A stretch of 47,448 nt of DNA from Anaerolineae bacterium (GTDB lineage: Bacteria; Chloroflexota; Anaerolineae; DRVO01), in the NCBI GenBank assembly GCA_013178015.1, contig JABLXR010000033.1, positions 1 to 47,448 of the forward strand. Reading direction: 5' to 3'. The notes beneath the pieces were generated by a model. That model searched no databases and was not told where the DNA came from. It saw only the letters and a list, made by a program, of their open reading frames with translations. The number at the start of each line of letters is the position of its first letter. Within the stretch, counting starts at the first letter, position 1. Shown piece after piece: positions 8,205 through 16,204 of the stretch. Position numbers and translations under genes: made by a program.

Positions 8205-9032
8205 TCACCCTATCGTCCCCGCACCGAAGTACCGCCGCAGCTGTGCCACGCTCTCCCGGGCGATGGTCTCCGGGTCCGGGCTGAAGTCGAACACCTCGAC
8301 CGACAGGTAGCGCGAGTAGCCCACCTCTCGGAGGGCAGAGGCGATGGCCGCGTAGTCAGCTCCCCCCATGCCCGGTCCCCGCCCGTTGTCGTCGTTGGCG
8401 TGGAAGTGGGCCAGGTGCCGGCCGGAGCGGCGGATGAGGTCTGGAATGGGCGCCTCGTCGTGGCTGGCGCTGCGTACGTCCAGCATCATCTGCAGGTTGG
8501 GGTGGCTAACCTCCTCCACCATCTGCAGGGCTTCGGCGGCGCGGGTGAGGAAGTCGGTGAGCGTGTGGCTGAGGGGTTCCAGGCAAAAGGTGACGCCTCT
8601 CTCTGCGGCCCGATCCAGCGCCCCCGCCAGCGTATCCACCGCATAGCCCCACGCCTCCACCGGGCTCAGCCCGGGAAGGACGTTGCGGTGCTTGGCCGAG
8701 CCCAGGACAATGATGGAGCCACCCACATCGCCGCAAAAGTCGGCCAGCGACCGCAGATAGGCGCTGGTGCGGGCCCTGATGGAGGGATCGGAGTGGTTGA
8801 GGTAGATGCCCTCCGGCCCCCGGGTGACGGTGTGCAGGCCGACGACTTCCAGCCCCGTTCCCTCGGCGATGGACCGGATCCGCCGGCGCTGCCCGCTGGT
8901 TATGTCACATACGGAGTCGGCGAAGGTCCAGGGGGCTATCTCCACCCCGTCGTAGCCCACCTCGGCCACGAGCCAGCACACTCGCTCAAAGTCCCAGTCC
9001 TGGAAGGTATCGTTACAGATGGCTGTCTTCAT
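8205..9032 (-). CDS. Sugar phosphate isomerase/epimerase-like TIM-barrel protein 2
   Basis: This 275-residue member of the xylose isomerase-like TIM-barrel family retains all four metal ligands: E152 (CLEPLSH), D185 (MLDVRS), H211 (AHFHAND) and E246 (SVEVFDF). The HFHANDDNGRGPG stretch is typical of the ketose epimerase and 3-keto-sugar-processing subgroup. The start ATG follows GGGGAGGCCG. It sits between an amidohydrolase (upstream) and oxidoreductase 1 (downstream). Substrate and exact reaction cannot be read from motifs. Confidence 0.87.
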   Translation of the reverse strand: MKTAICNDTFQDWDFERVCWLVAEVGYDGVEIAPWTFADSVCDITSGQRRRIRSIAEGTGLEVVGLHTVTRGPEGIYLNHSDPSIRARTSAYLRSLADFCGDVGGSIIVLGSAKHRNVLPGLSPVEAWGYAVDTLAGALDRAAERGVTFCLEPLSHTLTDFLTRAAEALQMVEEVSHPNLQMMLDVRSASHDEAPIPDLIRRSGRHLAHFHANDDNGRGPGMGGADYAAIASALREVGYSRYLSVEVFDFSPDPETIARESVAQLRRYFGAGTIG

Positions 9033-9093
9033 CGGCCTCCCCAGTTCCCGTCAATGACCGCCGTCAGGCGCGTGCCCTTCGAGCCGAAACCTC

Positions 9094-10068
9094 TCACCTG
9101 ATGCGGAAGAGCTGGCGGGCATTGCCGCCCAGGATCCGCTCCTTGTCCGCCGCCGGAACGTCCATACCCTCGATCAGTCGGAGGAACAACCCGATGTCCA
9201 CCCAGGGGTGGTCGCTGCCGAAGACGAGGCGGTCGGCGCCGGCGAAGTCGTAGGCGAAGCGGATGGCCTCGGGGGCGGGCGACACGGTGTCCAAGTAGAC
9301 GCGCCGGTAATAGTGGCGCGCCGGCTGGGTGATGTTCTCCCTGCCCCGGCCCATGACTTCGGTCTGGTTCTCAATCCTCCCCCACAGGTAGGGCAGGATG
9401 CCGCCACAGTGAGGCTGGACCACCTTCAGCCGCCGGTGGCGCTCCAACACTCCCCCCAGGATGAGCCGCAGAGTGGCGAAGCTCTGCTCCACCATCAGGC
9501 CCACCATGGGGATCATGGAGTAGTCCTTGATGGCCGCCCCCCACGAGGGCACGATGGGGTGGATGACCACCGGTACGTCCAGCTCCGCCGCGCGGGCGTA
9601 GAGGGCGTCGTAGGTGCGGGCGTCCACCGGGTCGTTGCCGATGCGGGAGTAGAGCATGAGCCCCCGCAGGTCCAACTCACGCACCGCCCGATCCATCTCC
9701 GCCAGCGCCGCCGGCACGTCCTGCCAGGGCAAGCAGGCCAGCCCGGCCAACCGGTCGGGGTGATCGCCCACCACGGCGGCCAGGTAGTCGTTGGCCACTC
9801 GGGCCGCCTCCAGCGCCACCGATGGGTGGAGCGCCTCGGGACCCGGCATGTTGACGCTGATTACGCTCACGTCTATGCCGCTGGCGTCCATGTCGCGCAG
9901 CTTGCGCTCGATGCTGTAGACCTCCGGATCGAGGCTGAAGCTCTGCACGTCGCCGTAGGTGACCAGGTAGCGATCGCCTTGGCGAACGGCGCGAGGCTGG
10001 CCGGGGTTACGAGCTAACACCTCGGCATACTCGCGGGGGAACACGTGGGTCTGGCAGTCTATGCGCAT
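9094..10068 (-). CDS. Amidohydrolase-2 family metal hydrolase/decarboxylase
   Basis: This 324-residue TIM-barrel hydrolase belongs to the ACMSD/amidohydrolase-2 group (PF04909 type), whose members hydrolyse lactones or amides or decarboxylate aromatic acids. The ATG at 10068 follows AGAGGA at good spacing; upstream codons overlap the next gene and look non-coding. Metal-site candidates are H8, H170 (VIHPIVPS), H220 (QPHCGG) and D286 (GSDHPW). The usual HxH at the N-terminus reads Q6-T-H8, so one histidine is replaced by glutamine. In a sugar locus it could open a lactone formed by a Gfo/Idh/MocA dehydrogenase, which is an inference from position. Confidence 0.85.
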   Translation of the reverse strand: MRIDCQTHVFPREYAEVLARNPGQPRAVRQGDRYLVTYGDVQSFSLDPEVYSIERKLRDMDASGIDVSVISVNMPGPEALHPSVALEAARVANDYLAAVVGDHPDRLAGLACLPWQDVPAALAEMDRAVRELDLRGLMLYSRIGNDPVDARTYDALYARAAELDVPVVIHPIVPSWGAAIKDYSMIPMVGLMVEQSFATLRLILGGVLERHRRLKVVQPHCGGILPYLWGRIENQTEVMGRGRENITQPARHYYRRVYLDTVSPAPEAIRFAYDFAGADRLVFGSDHPWVDIGLFLRLIEGMDVPAADKERILGGNARQLFRIR

Positions 10069-10090
10069 GACGCGTCCTCTCGATGAGTCA

Positions 10091-10882
10091 TCACAGCCGT
10101 GCCAGCAGAGCGCCCAACTGGCGCAGGGCACTCATGGTGTTGTCCGCCCCCCGCCAGTGCTCCACCGTGAGCGGCCCTTGGTAGCCGTCGGCCAGTAGGG
10201 CTCGGATAGCCGTCTCGTAGGTCTCACCGGCCCCGGCCAGGGGAAGCTCGGGGTTAGGCTTCACGTGCACGTCACGAGTGATGCCGCGGGCGTACCCGTA
10301 GCCCTGCCTAGGCGGCTCACCGGCACGCCAGGCGACGTCGATCTCCCAGACGATGCCGGCCGCAGGGGAGTCGCCCAGCGCCTGGAGCACGTGCCGTAGC
10401 TCCTGGGCCGTCCGGGCCAGAGTGGAGCCCACCGCCTCAAGGCAGAGGACCACGCCCTCGGCCTCCGCCCGACGTACCAGTGGGGCACAGCGATCCACCA
10501 CTAGATCCAGGTGCTCATCCAGCCGAGAGGGCTCGTACTCGACCACGCCCTTACGCTGGAAGGGGAAGACGCGGATGAGATCGGTGCCGAAGGTGTGAGC
10601 CAGTTCGATCATCCGAGGCAGCGAGGCGACGTTGCGCGCCACCTCCTGCGGGTCCTCCACGCTGCACTTGCCGACGGCAGAGTACACGGCGCTCACGCTC
10701 GCCCCGTGCTGGGCGAGGATCGCCTTCATGCGGTCCACATCCGCCGCCGACAGGTCCTCCAGGTTCTTGCCCCAGAGGCGCGAGCGCAAGGCCACTGACC
10801 GCGCCCCGGCCTCGACCCCCAAGCGCACCGACTCCTCGAAGTCGTCCGCCATCTCGGGGGCGATGTACGCCAGCTCAGTCAC
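10091..10882 (-). CDS. Sugar phosphate isomerase/epimerase-like TIM-barrel protein 3
   Basis: The best start is the GTG at 10882: AAGGAGG lies six bases before it, and the upstream gene ends inside it (8-base overlap, GTGACTGA). That gives 263 residues. Metal ligands of the xylose isomerase-like barrel are present as E149 (CLEAVGS), D182 (WEIDVAW), H206 (DVHVKPN) and E241 (LTVEHWRG). An earlier in-frame ATG lies inside the previous gene and has no ribosome binding site. The overlap with oxidoreductase 2 indicates translational coupling, so the two proteins probably act on the same intermediate. Confidence 0.87.
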   Translation of the reverse strand: MTELAYIAPEMADDFEESVRLGVEAGARSVALRSRLWGKNLEDLSAADVDRMKAILAQHGASVSAVYSAVGKCSVEDPQEVARNVASLPRMIELAHTFGTDLIRVFPFQRKGVVEYEPSRLDEHLDLVVDRCAPLVRRAEAEGVVLCLEAVGSTLARTAQELRHVLQALGDSPAAGIVWEIDVAWRAGEPPRQGYGYARGITRDVHVKPNPELPLAGAGETYETAIRALLADGYQGPLTVEHWRGADNTMSALRQLGALLARL

Positions 10883-11873
10883 GTTCCACCTCCTTGTCCA
10901 GCCGAATCTCACGCCCTGTGGTAGAGGATTGCTCCACCGCCTTCAGCACCTGCACCGTGTGCCGGGCTTCCGTGCCGGGCACCGGGCAGGGGCCGCTCCC
11001 CTCCAGGTAGGTCAGGAACTCGGCCCACTCGCGCACCTTGTCGTCCTCAGTTTCCACCGGCCTCTCGGTCCATTGCTCGTCCAGCCCCACCCAGAGCCGC
11101 TTGCGCTCGCAGCGGAGCATGCCCCCGGTGCAGGTAAGCTCCACCATGTCCTTGGGGGCTCCGCGCCGGTAGCCGGTGACCAGAGACACCGTGTGGGCGC
11201 CGTTGGCGTGCTGCAGCAACGCCATCGAGGCGTCGTCGGCGTCCATCTGCTCCGGGGTGTGGAAGCGGAGGGCGCTAGACCCCTTGACCGCCACCACCGG
11301 GCTCCCGGCGAACCACATTAGGGTGTTGACGCTGTGGATGCCGTTGGCCTGCCACATTCCCCCTCCACGCCCACGCTCCAGGTGCCAGCCGCGACGCTTG
11401 TCGATGCCCCAGTTCTTGCTGAAGGTGGAGATGGCGAAGACCAGATCGCCCACCTCTCCCGAATCCAGGATGGCCTTGGCCGCCTGGCAGCCGTCGTAAT
11501 AGCGGTAGCTGTGCCCTACCGAGAGCTTCACTCCGGCCCGCTCCACCGCCTCCAGGATCTCGTCGCACTCGCCCACGTTGGCGGCCATGGGCTTCTCCAG
11601 AAGGATGTCTTTCCCCGCCTGGGCTGCCATCACGGCGTAGGAAGCGTGGAGGTCGTGAGGCAGGGAGATGACGACGCAGTTCACGTCCCCCGCAGCCAGC
11701 AGGTCCTCGGCCCGGCTATAGGCCATCGCTCCGTATTGCTCCGCGAAGGGCCGGCGCTGCTCCTCTACCACATCCGCCACGGCCACCAGCTTGGCCCGGT
11801 CGGGGAAGCGCCCGATGGCGCGGGCGTGGGCTCGGGCGACTCCGCCACAACCGATGATGCCGACGTTCACCAT
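10875..11873 (-). CDS. Gfo/Idh/MocA-family oxidoreductase 2
   Basis: This 332-residue NAD(P)-dependent dehydrogenase has a canonical N-terminal dinucleotide loop (GIIGCGGVARAHA, from residue 5), the EKP motif (LLEKPMA, 92-98) and the C-terminal signature GIHSVNTLMWF that carries the catalytic-region His. It is closer to classical inositol and hexose dehydrogenases of the family than the other copy in this locus. The start ATG follows GAGGAGAG. The 3' end overlaps TIM-barrel isomerase 3 by 8 bases. Substrate unknown. Confidence 0.9.
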   Translation of the reverse strand: MVNVGIIGCGGVARAHARAIGRFPDRAKLVAVADVVEEQRRPFAEQYGAMAYSRAEDLLAAGDVNCVVISLPHDLHASYAVMAAQAGKDILLEKPMAANVGECDEILEAVERAGVKLSVGHSYRYYDGCQAAKAILDSGEVGDLVFAISTFSKNWGIDKRRGWHLERGRGGGMWQANGIHSVNTLMWFAGSPVVAVKGSSALRFHTPEQMDADDASMALLQHANGAHTVSLVTGYRRGAPKDMVELTCTGGMLRCERKRLWVGLDEQWTERPVETEDDKVREWAEFLTYLEGSGPCPVPGTEARHTVQVLKAVEQSSTTGREIRLDKEVERD

Positions 11874-11903
11874 GTGTATCTCTCCTCTGCCGCCGGCCCG
11901 CCC

Positions 11904-12983
11904 TCAAGCACAGACCAGCGGATACTGTCCCAGGTCCACCACCAGGCGGTGGAGGAAGTCCATGGTCTCCACCGAGATGTCCGGCCCCACCGAGTGGGCT
12001 CCCACCACCAGCCCCCCTTCTCGGGCGGCGCTGAGAACGTGAAGGAAGTGCCTCTCCAGCTCGTTTCGATCCCCCCGAGGCAGGACGTGGGCGTTGTCCA
12101 GTCCACCCACGAAGGCGAGCCGATCACCGTACCTCTCCCGCAACGCCACCACGTCCATGCCGGCCTTGGGCTCCACCGGGTTCAGGGTGTCTATGCCGGC
12201 ATCGAGCAGCATGTCTAGGATGGCCTCCACGTTGCCGTCGCAGTGAAGCCCGACGCTGGCCACACCAGCCTCCCGGAAGGCGGCGCTCATCCTGCTGTAG
12301 CAGGGCAGGAACACCCGCTCGAACGTCCGAGGGGAGAACATCGGGCCGTGGTTGGAGCCCATGTCGTCGTAGATCCAGATGGCGGTGTCGTAGAGGTCGT
12401 AAAGACGTAGCGCCTGCAACCCCACGGCAGTGATGTGCTCGCTCACGCGCAGCGAAAGCTCCCGAGCGAAGGCCTCATCCTCAACCAAGTCGATCAGCCA
12501 CTGTGTGGCGCCGCGGAAGTTGCCTGCCCGGAGGTAGGGGCCACCCACCTTGACGAAGACGTACTTTCGCTGCCTCAGCGCCTCCACCTCGGCCCGGGAT
12601 GGGAAGCGGGAGTCGAGCAGAGGCGACTCAAACTCGAGCCTGTCGGCTCCTGACTTGTCGGGTAGCGCCACTTCCAGAGTCATGGGCGGGCTCAGCCAGG
12701 CATCGCCCTTATGACGCCGCTCTATGGCTCCCCAGCCGTCGCGCACGATCTGGTAGGCGCCCTCATCGGCCAGAACGGCGCGTTGGCTGGGGAAAGGGGT
12801 CTCGTCGGGGATGACCCGGCCCATGTCGATCTCGTAGTAGTCCTCGATGTCCTGGCCGGCGGCACCCCCTCCCCGCTGCCGCCAGGCCTCCTCGAACTGG
12901 GGCCAGAAGCTGTTGAAGTACCAGGGGACCCGATCGGGCTGGCGGAAGTCCAGGGCCGCTCGAACCCGCTCCACGCTATTCAT
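11904..12983 (-). CDS. URO-D-family protein, paralogue 2
   Basis: This 359-residue protein has the uroporphyrinogen decarboxylase fold. Visible motifs are the N-terminal RVRAALDFRQPDRVPW (6-21), typical of the family's methyltransferase-like branch, YDDMGS (205-210), HCDGN (247-251), DAGIDTLNPVEPKAGMD (261-277) and RLAFVGG. The HemE RQAGRY motif is missing. H247 and C248 in the DGN motif are a possible thiol/metal site that the other three copies in this locus do not share. The ribosome binding site is GGAGG, six bases from the ATG. It lies between URO-D paralogue 3 and oxidoreductase 2 with 30-base gaps on both sides, consistent with one operon. Confidence 0.82.
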   Translation of the reverse strand: MNSVERVRAALDFRQPDRVPWYFNSFWPQFEEAWRQRGGGAAGQDIEDYYEIDMGRVIPDETPFPSQRAVLADEGAYQIVRDGWGAIERRHKGDAWLSPPMTLEVALPDKSGADRLEFESPLLDSRFPSRAEVEALRQRKYVFVKVGGPYLRAGNFRGATQWLIDLVEDEAFARELSLRVSEHITAVGLQALRLYDLYDTAIWIYDDMGSNHGPMFSPRTFERVFLPCYSRMSAAFREAGVASVGLHCDGNVEAILDMLLDAGIDTLNPVEPKAGMDVVALRERYGDRLAFVGGLDNAHVLPRGDRNELERHFLHVLSAAREGGLVVGAHSVGPDISVETMDFLHRLVVDLGQYPLVCA

Positions 12984-13013
12984 CGAGGACCTCCGTTTGG
13001 GCGCGGATGCCCG

Positions 13014-14114
13014 CTATCCCCCGAACGAGCGGACCAGCTCGACGAAGTGGGCGTAGTGGGCGAAGGGGATGTCGGGCATCACCAGGTCGTCCAGGGCAGG
13101 GATGAAGCCGCCCTGCTCCACCAGCCAGGGCACCTTGGCGTAGAACTCCTCCTCGATAGCCTCCGGGCCCCGCTGGAAGGCCTCCCGGCTCAGGTTCCCC
13201 AGCAGAAGGATGTCAGAGCCGAACTCCCGCCGTAGGCGCACGGCGTCCATGCCGGCGGCGCACTCCAGCGGGGCGAACGTGTTGTACCCGGCCTCCAGCA
13301 TGGACGGGATCAGGGCCTCCACGTTGCCACTGCTGTAGAAGCCGATGCAGTCCACCCCACTGGCACGGAGGAAGTCGTTCACCTTGCGGTGGTGCGGCAT
13401 CCAGAAGCGGCGGTACATGGCCGGGGAAATGAGAGACTTGTCCTTGTAACCCAGGCCATCATCGGAGACGAAGACGTAGTCTACACGAGCCAGGCTGACC
13501 ATCTCCCGTAGCAGGTCGATCAGGAAGTCGGCCCAGAAGCTGAACATCGCCTCGACGAGAGCCGGCCGGTCGTGGAGGGCGACCAGGAACTCCTCCAGCC
13601 CCATGGTGTACCCGTTCTTGGAGGCGCGCCCGGGCCCCCAGTACTGGAAGAGGCCGTAGAGGCCGCTGGTCGAGCGCGAATGGGCGATCAAGTCCTCACC
13701 CCAAGTCTTGGGGTAGCGCCTGAGGTCCCGGCCATCGTAGCGCCGGCTGAGGGCCGCCCAGTCGGCCTCGTCCTTCACCAGGCCGCCCACGTAGTAGTAC
13801 ACGACGGGGCTCACCGACTGCCGCTTCAGAGTGCGGACGGTGAAGCCGTAACGGTCTACAGTAGTGACCCACTCCTCGTCTTCGGCTACCTTCCGCGGTA
13901 CGAAGTTCGGAATGGGATCCTCATCCAGCCGCACGCTGCCGGACAGCAGCCGGTGATCGAAACCGAAGTAGCTGTCGGGAGTAGCGCCGAGGGGGAAGCC
14001 CTGTTGGCACCAGAGCCTGACCGCCTGCTCGCTGAAGCCTTCCAGGTCCCAGAATGGCAGCCGGTCCGGCTGCTGGAAGTGCATGACGTGGTAGAATCGT
14101 TCTCTGGCGTTCAT
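13014..14114 (-). CDS. URO-D-family protein, paralogue 3
   Basis: From the ATG at 14114 this is a 366-residue URO-D-family protein; the frame continues upstream only into the dispersed hairpin repeat. Visible motifs are MNARERFYHVMHFQQPDRLP (1-20), SDDGLGYKDK (217-226), SGN (262-264, where paralogue 1 has DGN), EAGYNTFAPLECAAGMD (274-290) and ILLLGN. The first 20 residues and the PLE-AAGMD region match paralogue 1 closely, so the two look like relatives within the locus. The ribosome binding site is weak (GGAGCTGC). Methyl transfer is the likely chemistry by family analogy only; the change of Asp to Ser in the DGN motif may shift function. Confidence 0.82.
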   Translation of the reverse strand: MNARERFYHVMHFQQPDRLPFWDLEGFSEQAVRLWCQQGFPLGATPDSYFGFDHRLLSGSVRLDEDPIPNFVPRKVAEDEEWVTTVDRYGFTVRTLKRQSVSPVVYYYVGGLVKDEADWAALSRRYDGRDLRRYPKTWGEDLIAHSRSTSGLYGLFQYWGPGRASKNGYTMGLEEFLVALHDRPALVEAMFSFWADFLIDLLREMVSLARVDYVFVSDDGLGYKDKSLISPAMYRRFWMPHHRKVNDFLRASGVDCIGFYSSGNVEALIPSMLEAGYNTFAPLECAAGMDAVRLRREFGSDILLLGNLSREAFQRGPEAIEEEFYAKVPWLVEQGGFIPALDDLVMPDIPFAHYAHFVELVRSFGG

Positions 14115-14147
14115 GGTCTCTGCAGCAGCTCCGATAGCGCAGTGTGT

Positions 14148-14218
14148 GCCACAGAGGCACAGAGACACTGAGACGAAGGAACGGTGTCCTACCCTCTGCG
14201 TCTCCGTGTCTCAGTGGC
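14148..14218. repeat. Dispersed hairpin repeat (CACAGAGGCACAGAGAC family), copy 1
   Basis: An imperfect 71-base inverted repeat: the left arm starts GCCACAGAGGCACAGAGAC and the right arm ends CTCCGTGTCTCAGTGGC. It fills the gap between the SGNH hydrolase and URO-D paralogue 3. A second member of the same family lies about 0.9 kb away at 15055-15125. Such 'cacagagacacagag' elements recur in many environmental genomes; here they mark intergenic gaps inside an operon. Confidence 0.75.
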
Positions 14219-14229
14219 AACCGCTGGGG

Positions 14230-14988
14230 TCATGGGAAGAAGGGCGCCTTGGTACTGACTACCCCGTAGTCCGCCTTGAGGGCCGACTCGTCCCGCCAAC
14301 GGGGGGCCGTCCTCTCGATCTCCCGCGTGTGCCGGGCCAGGCCGGAGCAGTTCTGGGCCAGCACCTCGAAGATGCAGTTGGCGATGACCCGGTGCCCCAG
14401 ATCGTTCTGATGCACGCCGTCGTAGTGGACCATCCAGTCCGCCCCGCCGCTGGCGGTCAGCACGTCGGCGTACAGGCAGTCCTCCTTGGCTGCCACTGCG
14501 ACCGTGGCCTGATTGAACTGGTGCAGCAGCTCCAGGCTGCCATTGCTCCAGATGGGAGCCCCACGGGCGAAGTCAATGACGTAATAGGGCCCTACCAGCA
14601 CCATCAGAGGCTGGACATGGAGACGCACCTGGCGGACGATGTTGGTCATCTCCTCAGCGAAGAGCTCCACCGGCGTGCCGGCGCGGGAGTCGTTCAGCCC
14701 GTAGGCGATCACGAGCAGGTCGGGCCGGTGGGCGATGACGTGCTTGTCCAGCCGTTCCAGAGCGGCGGGACGGCCGCTCTCGACGTAGTGAGCACTACGG
14801 GCGGAGACTACGTTGCCGCCGATGGCCGAGTTGACCAGCACCACCGGCTCCGCCTGGAGGTCGTTGATGAGCGCAGCCAGGATGGAGGCCCAGCAGCGCT
14901 CGGGCCTGGTGGACCAGCCGCCGGCCGCGGTGCTCTCGCCCAGCACCACTAGCTTCCGGAACTCCTCCGGGTGCCAATCTCGCTTCAA
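14230..14988 (-). CDS. SGNH/GDSL-family hydrolase
   Basis: This is a serine esterase or deacetylase of the SGNH superfamily. The likely start is the TTG at 14988, preceded at ideal distance by GAGAGGAGG; an in-frame ATG 19 codons upstream has no such site. That gives 252 residues. Block I is VVLGESTAAGG with nucleophile S19 (GES instead of GDS), block II is IGGNV, block III is GLND, and block V is DGVHQNDLGH with the catalytic Asp and His. No signal peptide is visible, so it probably acts in the cytoplasm on an imported substrate, for example removing acetyl or another acyl group from a sugar (inference from neighbours). Confidence 0.85.
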   Translation of the reverse strand: MKRDWHPEEFRKLVVLGESTAAGGWSTRPERCWASILAALINDLQAEPVVLVNSAIGGNVVSARSAHYVESGRPAALERLDKHVIAHRPDLLVIAYGLNDSRAGTPVELFAEEMTNIVRQVRLHVQPLMVLVGPYYVIDFARGAPIWSNGSLELLHQFNQATVAVAAKEDCLYADVLTASGGADWMVHYDGVHQNDLGHRVIANCIFEVLAQNCSGLARHTREIERTAPRWRDESALKADYGVVSTKAPFFP

Positions 14989-15054
14989 CCCAGTCCTCCT
15001 CTCCGAACAGGTGCTTCCACTCTTCCGCCTGCGATTGGACCGCACCGGAGACTA

Positions 15055-15125
15055 GCCACGGAGGCACAGAGGCTCAGGGAAGGGGATACCATGCATTGCC
15101 TCTGTCTCTCCATGTCTCTGCGGCC
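15055..15125. repeat. Dispersed hairpin repeat (CACAGAGGCACAGAGAC family), copy 2
   Basis: An imperfect inverted repeat in the gap between URO-D paralogue 4 and the SGNH hydrolase. The left arm starts GCCACGGAGGCACAGAGGC and the right arm ends CCATGTCTCTGCGGCC. It is clearly related to the copy at 14148-14218 in sequence and length (71 bases), with a variable centre. Confidence 0.7.
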
Positions 15126-15136
15126 GGTCCTCTGAA

Positions 15137-16204
15137 TCATGGCAAGCATGCGGGTATCGGGATCCGGCCGTGCCGCTCGATGGCCCGGGCGATGGCGGGG
15201 ACGGTCTGGCGCCAGTCGCCGGGCACGTCCTCGAAGACGCCCAGCATGAATCGGTCCCCCGGCGCCGACTGGCGGATGATGTCCACCGCCGCCTCCTCCA
15301 CTGCCTGGGGGCCCCAGTGATGCAGAGACGACGGGAAGTTCATGAGGATCACCTTGCCCGGCCACGCGCGGCGCGCCTCCGCCAGGGTGAGATCACCCTC
15401 GGGCGGGGGAGTGAAGGACTCGATGAAGTCCAGCCTCGAGCGCCCTATGGCCTCAGTCAGAGGCCCCTGTTTGGCGTCCAGGTGGGCTCCCACGTGCTTG
15501 CCCCGGCGGTGCATGACGTCGGCGCAATGGTTCCAGTGGGGTAGGACGTACTCCTCGAACCGGGGCCGGCCCATGACCTCGGCGCTGACGTTGCCATCGC
15601 AAATCACGCTGGCTGCCGGCGACTCCGCCGCCACCTCGCATCGCACCCGAAAGTCGTCCGCCAGGGCCTCATATAGGCGGAGCACCTGGAGGCGGCGGTC
15701 GGCCCACTCGTAGGCGAACCGCTCCACCCCGATGATCTCATAGATGATCTCCTGCAACGGCGACCAGCCCAAGCGCACCCGCTCCACGATGTCACCCCCG
15801 TCTCCGGCCACGGCGTCATCGTAGGCCCGGTACTTGGGGGTATAGGCGCGGGCCCGGATCATGACCTCGATGGCCTCGTAGTCTTGGGGGCCGCTGAACC
15901 AGAGCTTCTCGTGCCAGGTGGTGCCGGGAGCGGGCCGGTCCACCTTGCAGACATCTCCGGCCGGGGTGTGCACGGTGGTCTTCTCCCGCCAGACGCCATC
16001 CGCGCCCCGATAGCGGAGGACCTCCTCGGCAAGATCCTGGTAGCTCTCGTTCCACACCGACATCTTGTTGATGATGCACAGCCCCTGGTTGCGAAGCTGA
16101 CGCTCCACCTCACACCGGGGGATCTTGTTGTAGAAGGCGACGAAGGGAATGCGGTCGGGCATTTCGCCCCGGAGGACGGCCAGGAACCGATCCCGCGGTG
16201 TCAT
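15137..16204 (-). CDS. URO-D-family protein, paralogue 4 (divergent)
   Basis: This 355-residue protein starts like the family (MTPRDRFLAVLRGEMPDRIPF), but its C-terminal half differs from the other three copies. CDGN occurs early, in the context ICDGNVSAEVMGRPRFEEYVL (from 201), and the position where the others have DGN/SGN reads GAHLDAKQG (239-247), followed by ESFTPPPEGD (262-271) in place of PLE-AAGMD. This resembles URO-D-fold proteins with altered metal or substrate sites seen in sugar loci. The start overlaps the stop of the sialidase-like gene by four bases (ATGA), so the two are translationally coupled. Function unknown; methyltransferase or lyase activity is a guess from the fold. 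Confidence 0.8.
   Translation of the reverse strand: MTPRDRFLAVLRGEMPDRIPFVAFYNKIPRCEVERQLRNQGLCIINKMSVWNESYQDLAEEVLRYRGADGVWREKTTVHTPAGDVCKVDRPAPGTTWHEKLWFSGPQDYEAIEVMIRARAYTPKYRAYDDAVAGDGGDIVERVRLGWSPLQEIIYEIIGVERFAYEWADRRLQVLRLYEALADDFRVRCEVAAESPAASVICDGNVSAEVMGRPRFEEYVLPHWNHCADVMHRRGKHVGAHLDAKQGPLTEAIGRSRLDFIESFTPPPEGDLTLAEARRAWPGKVILMNFPSSLHHWGPQAVEEAAVDIIRQSAPGDRFMLGVFEDVPGDWRQTVPAIARAIERHGRIPIPACLP

Noticed and set aside
4636-16204. Reading the four URO-D-family proteins as HemE enzymes of heme synthesis.
   Set aside because: The RQAGRY-type active-site motif is absent in all, there are four copies, and the neighbours are sugar genes without any tetrapyrrole gene.
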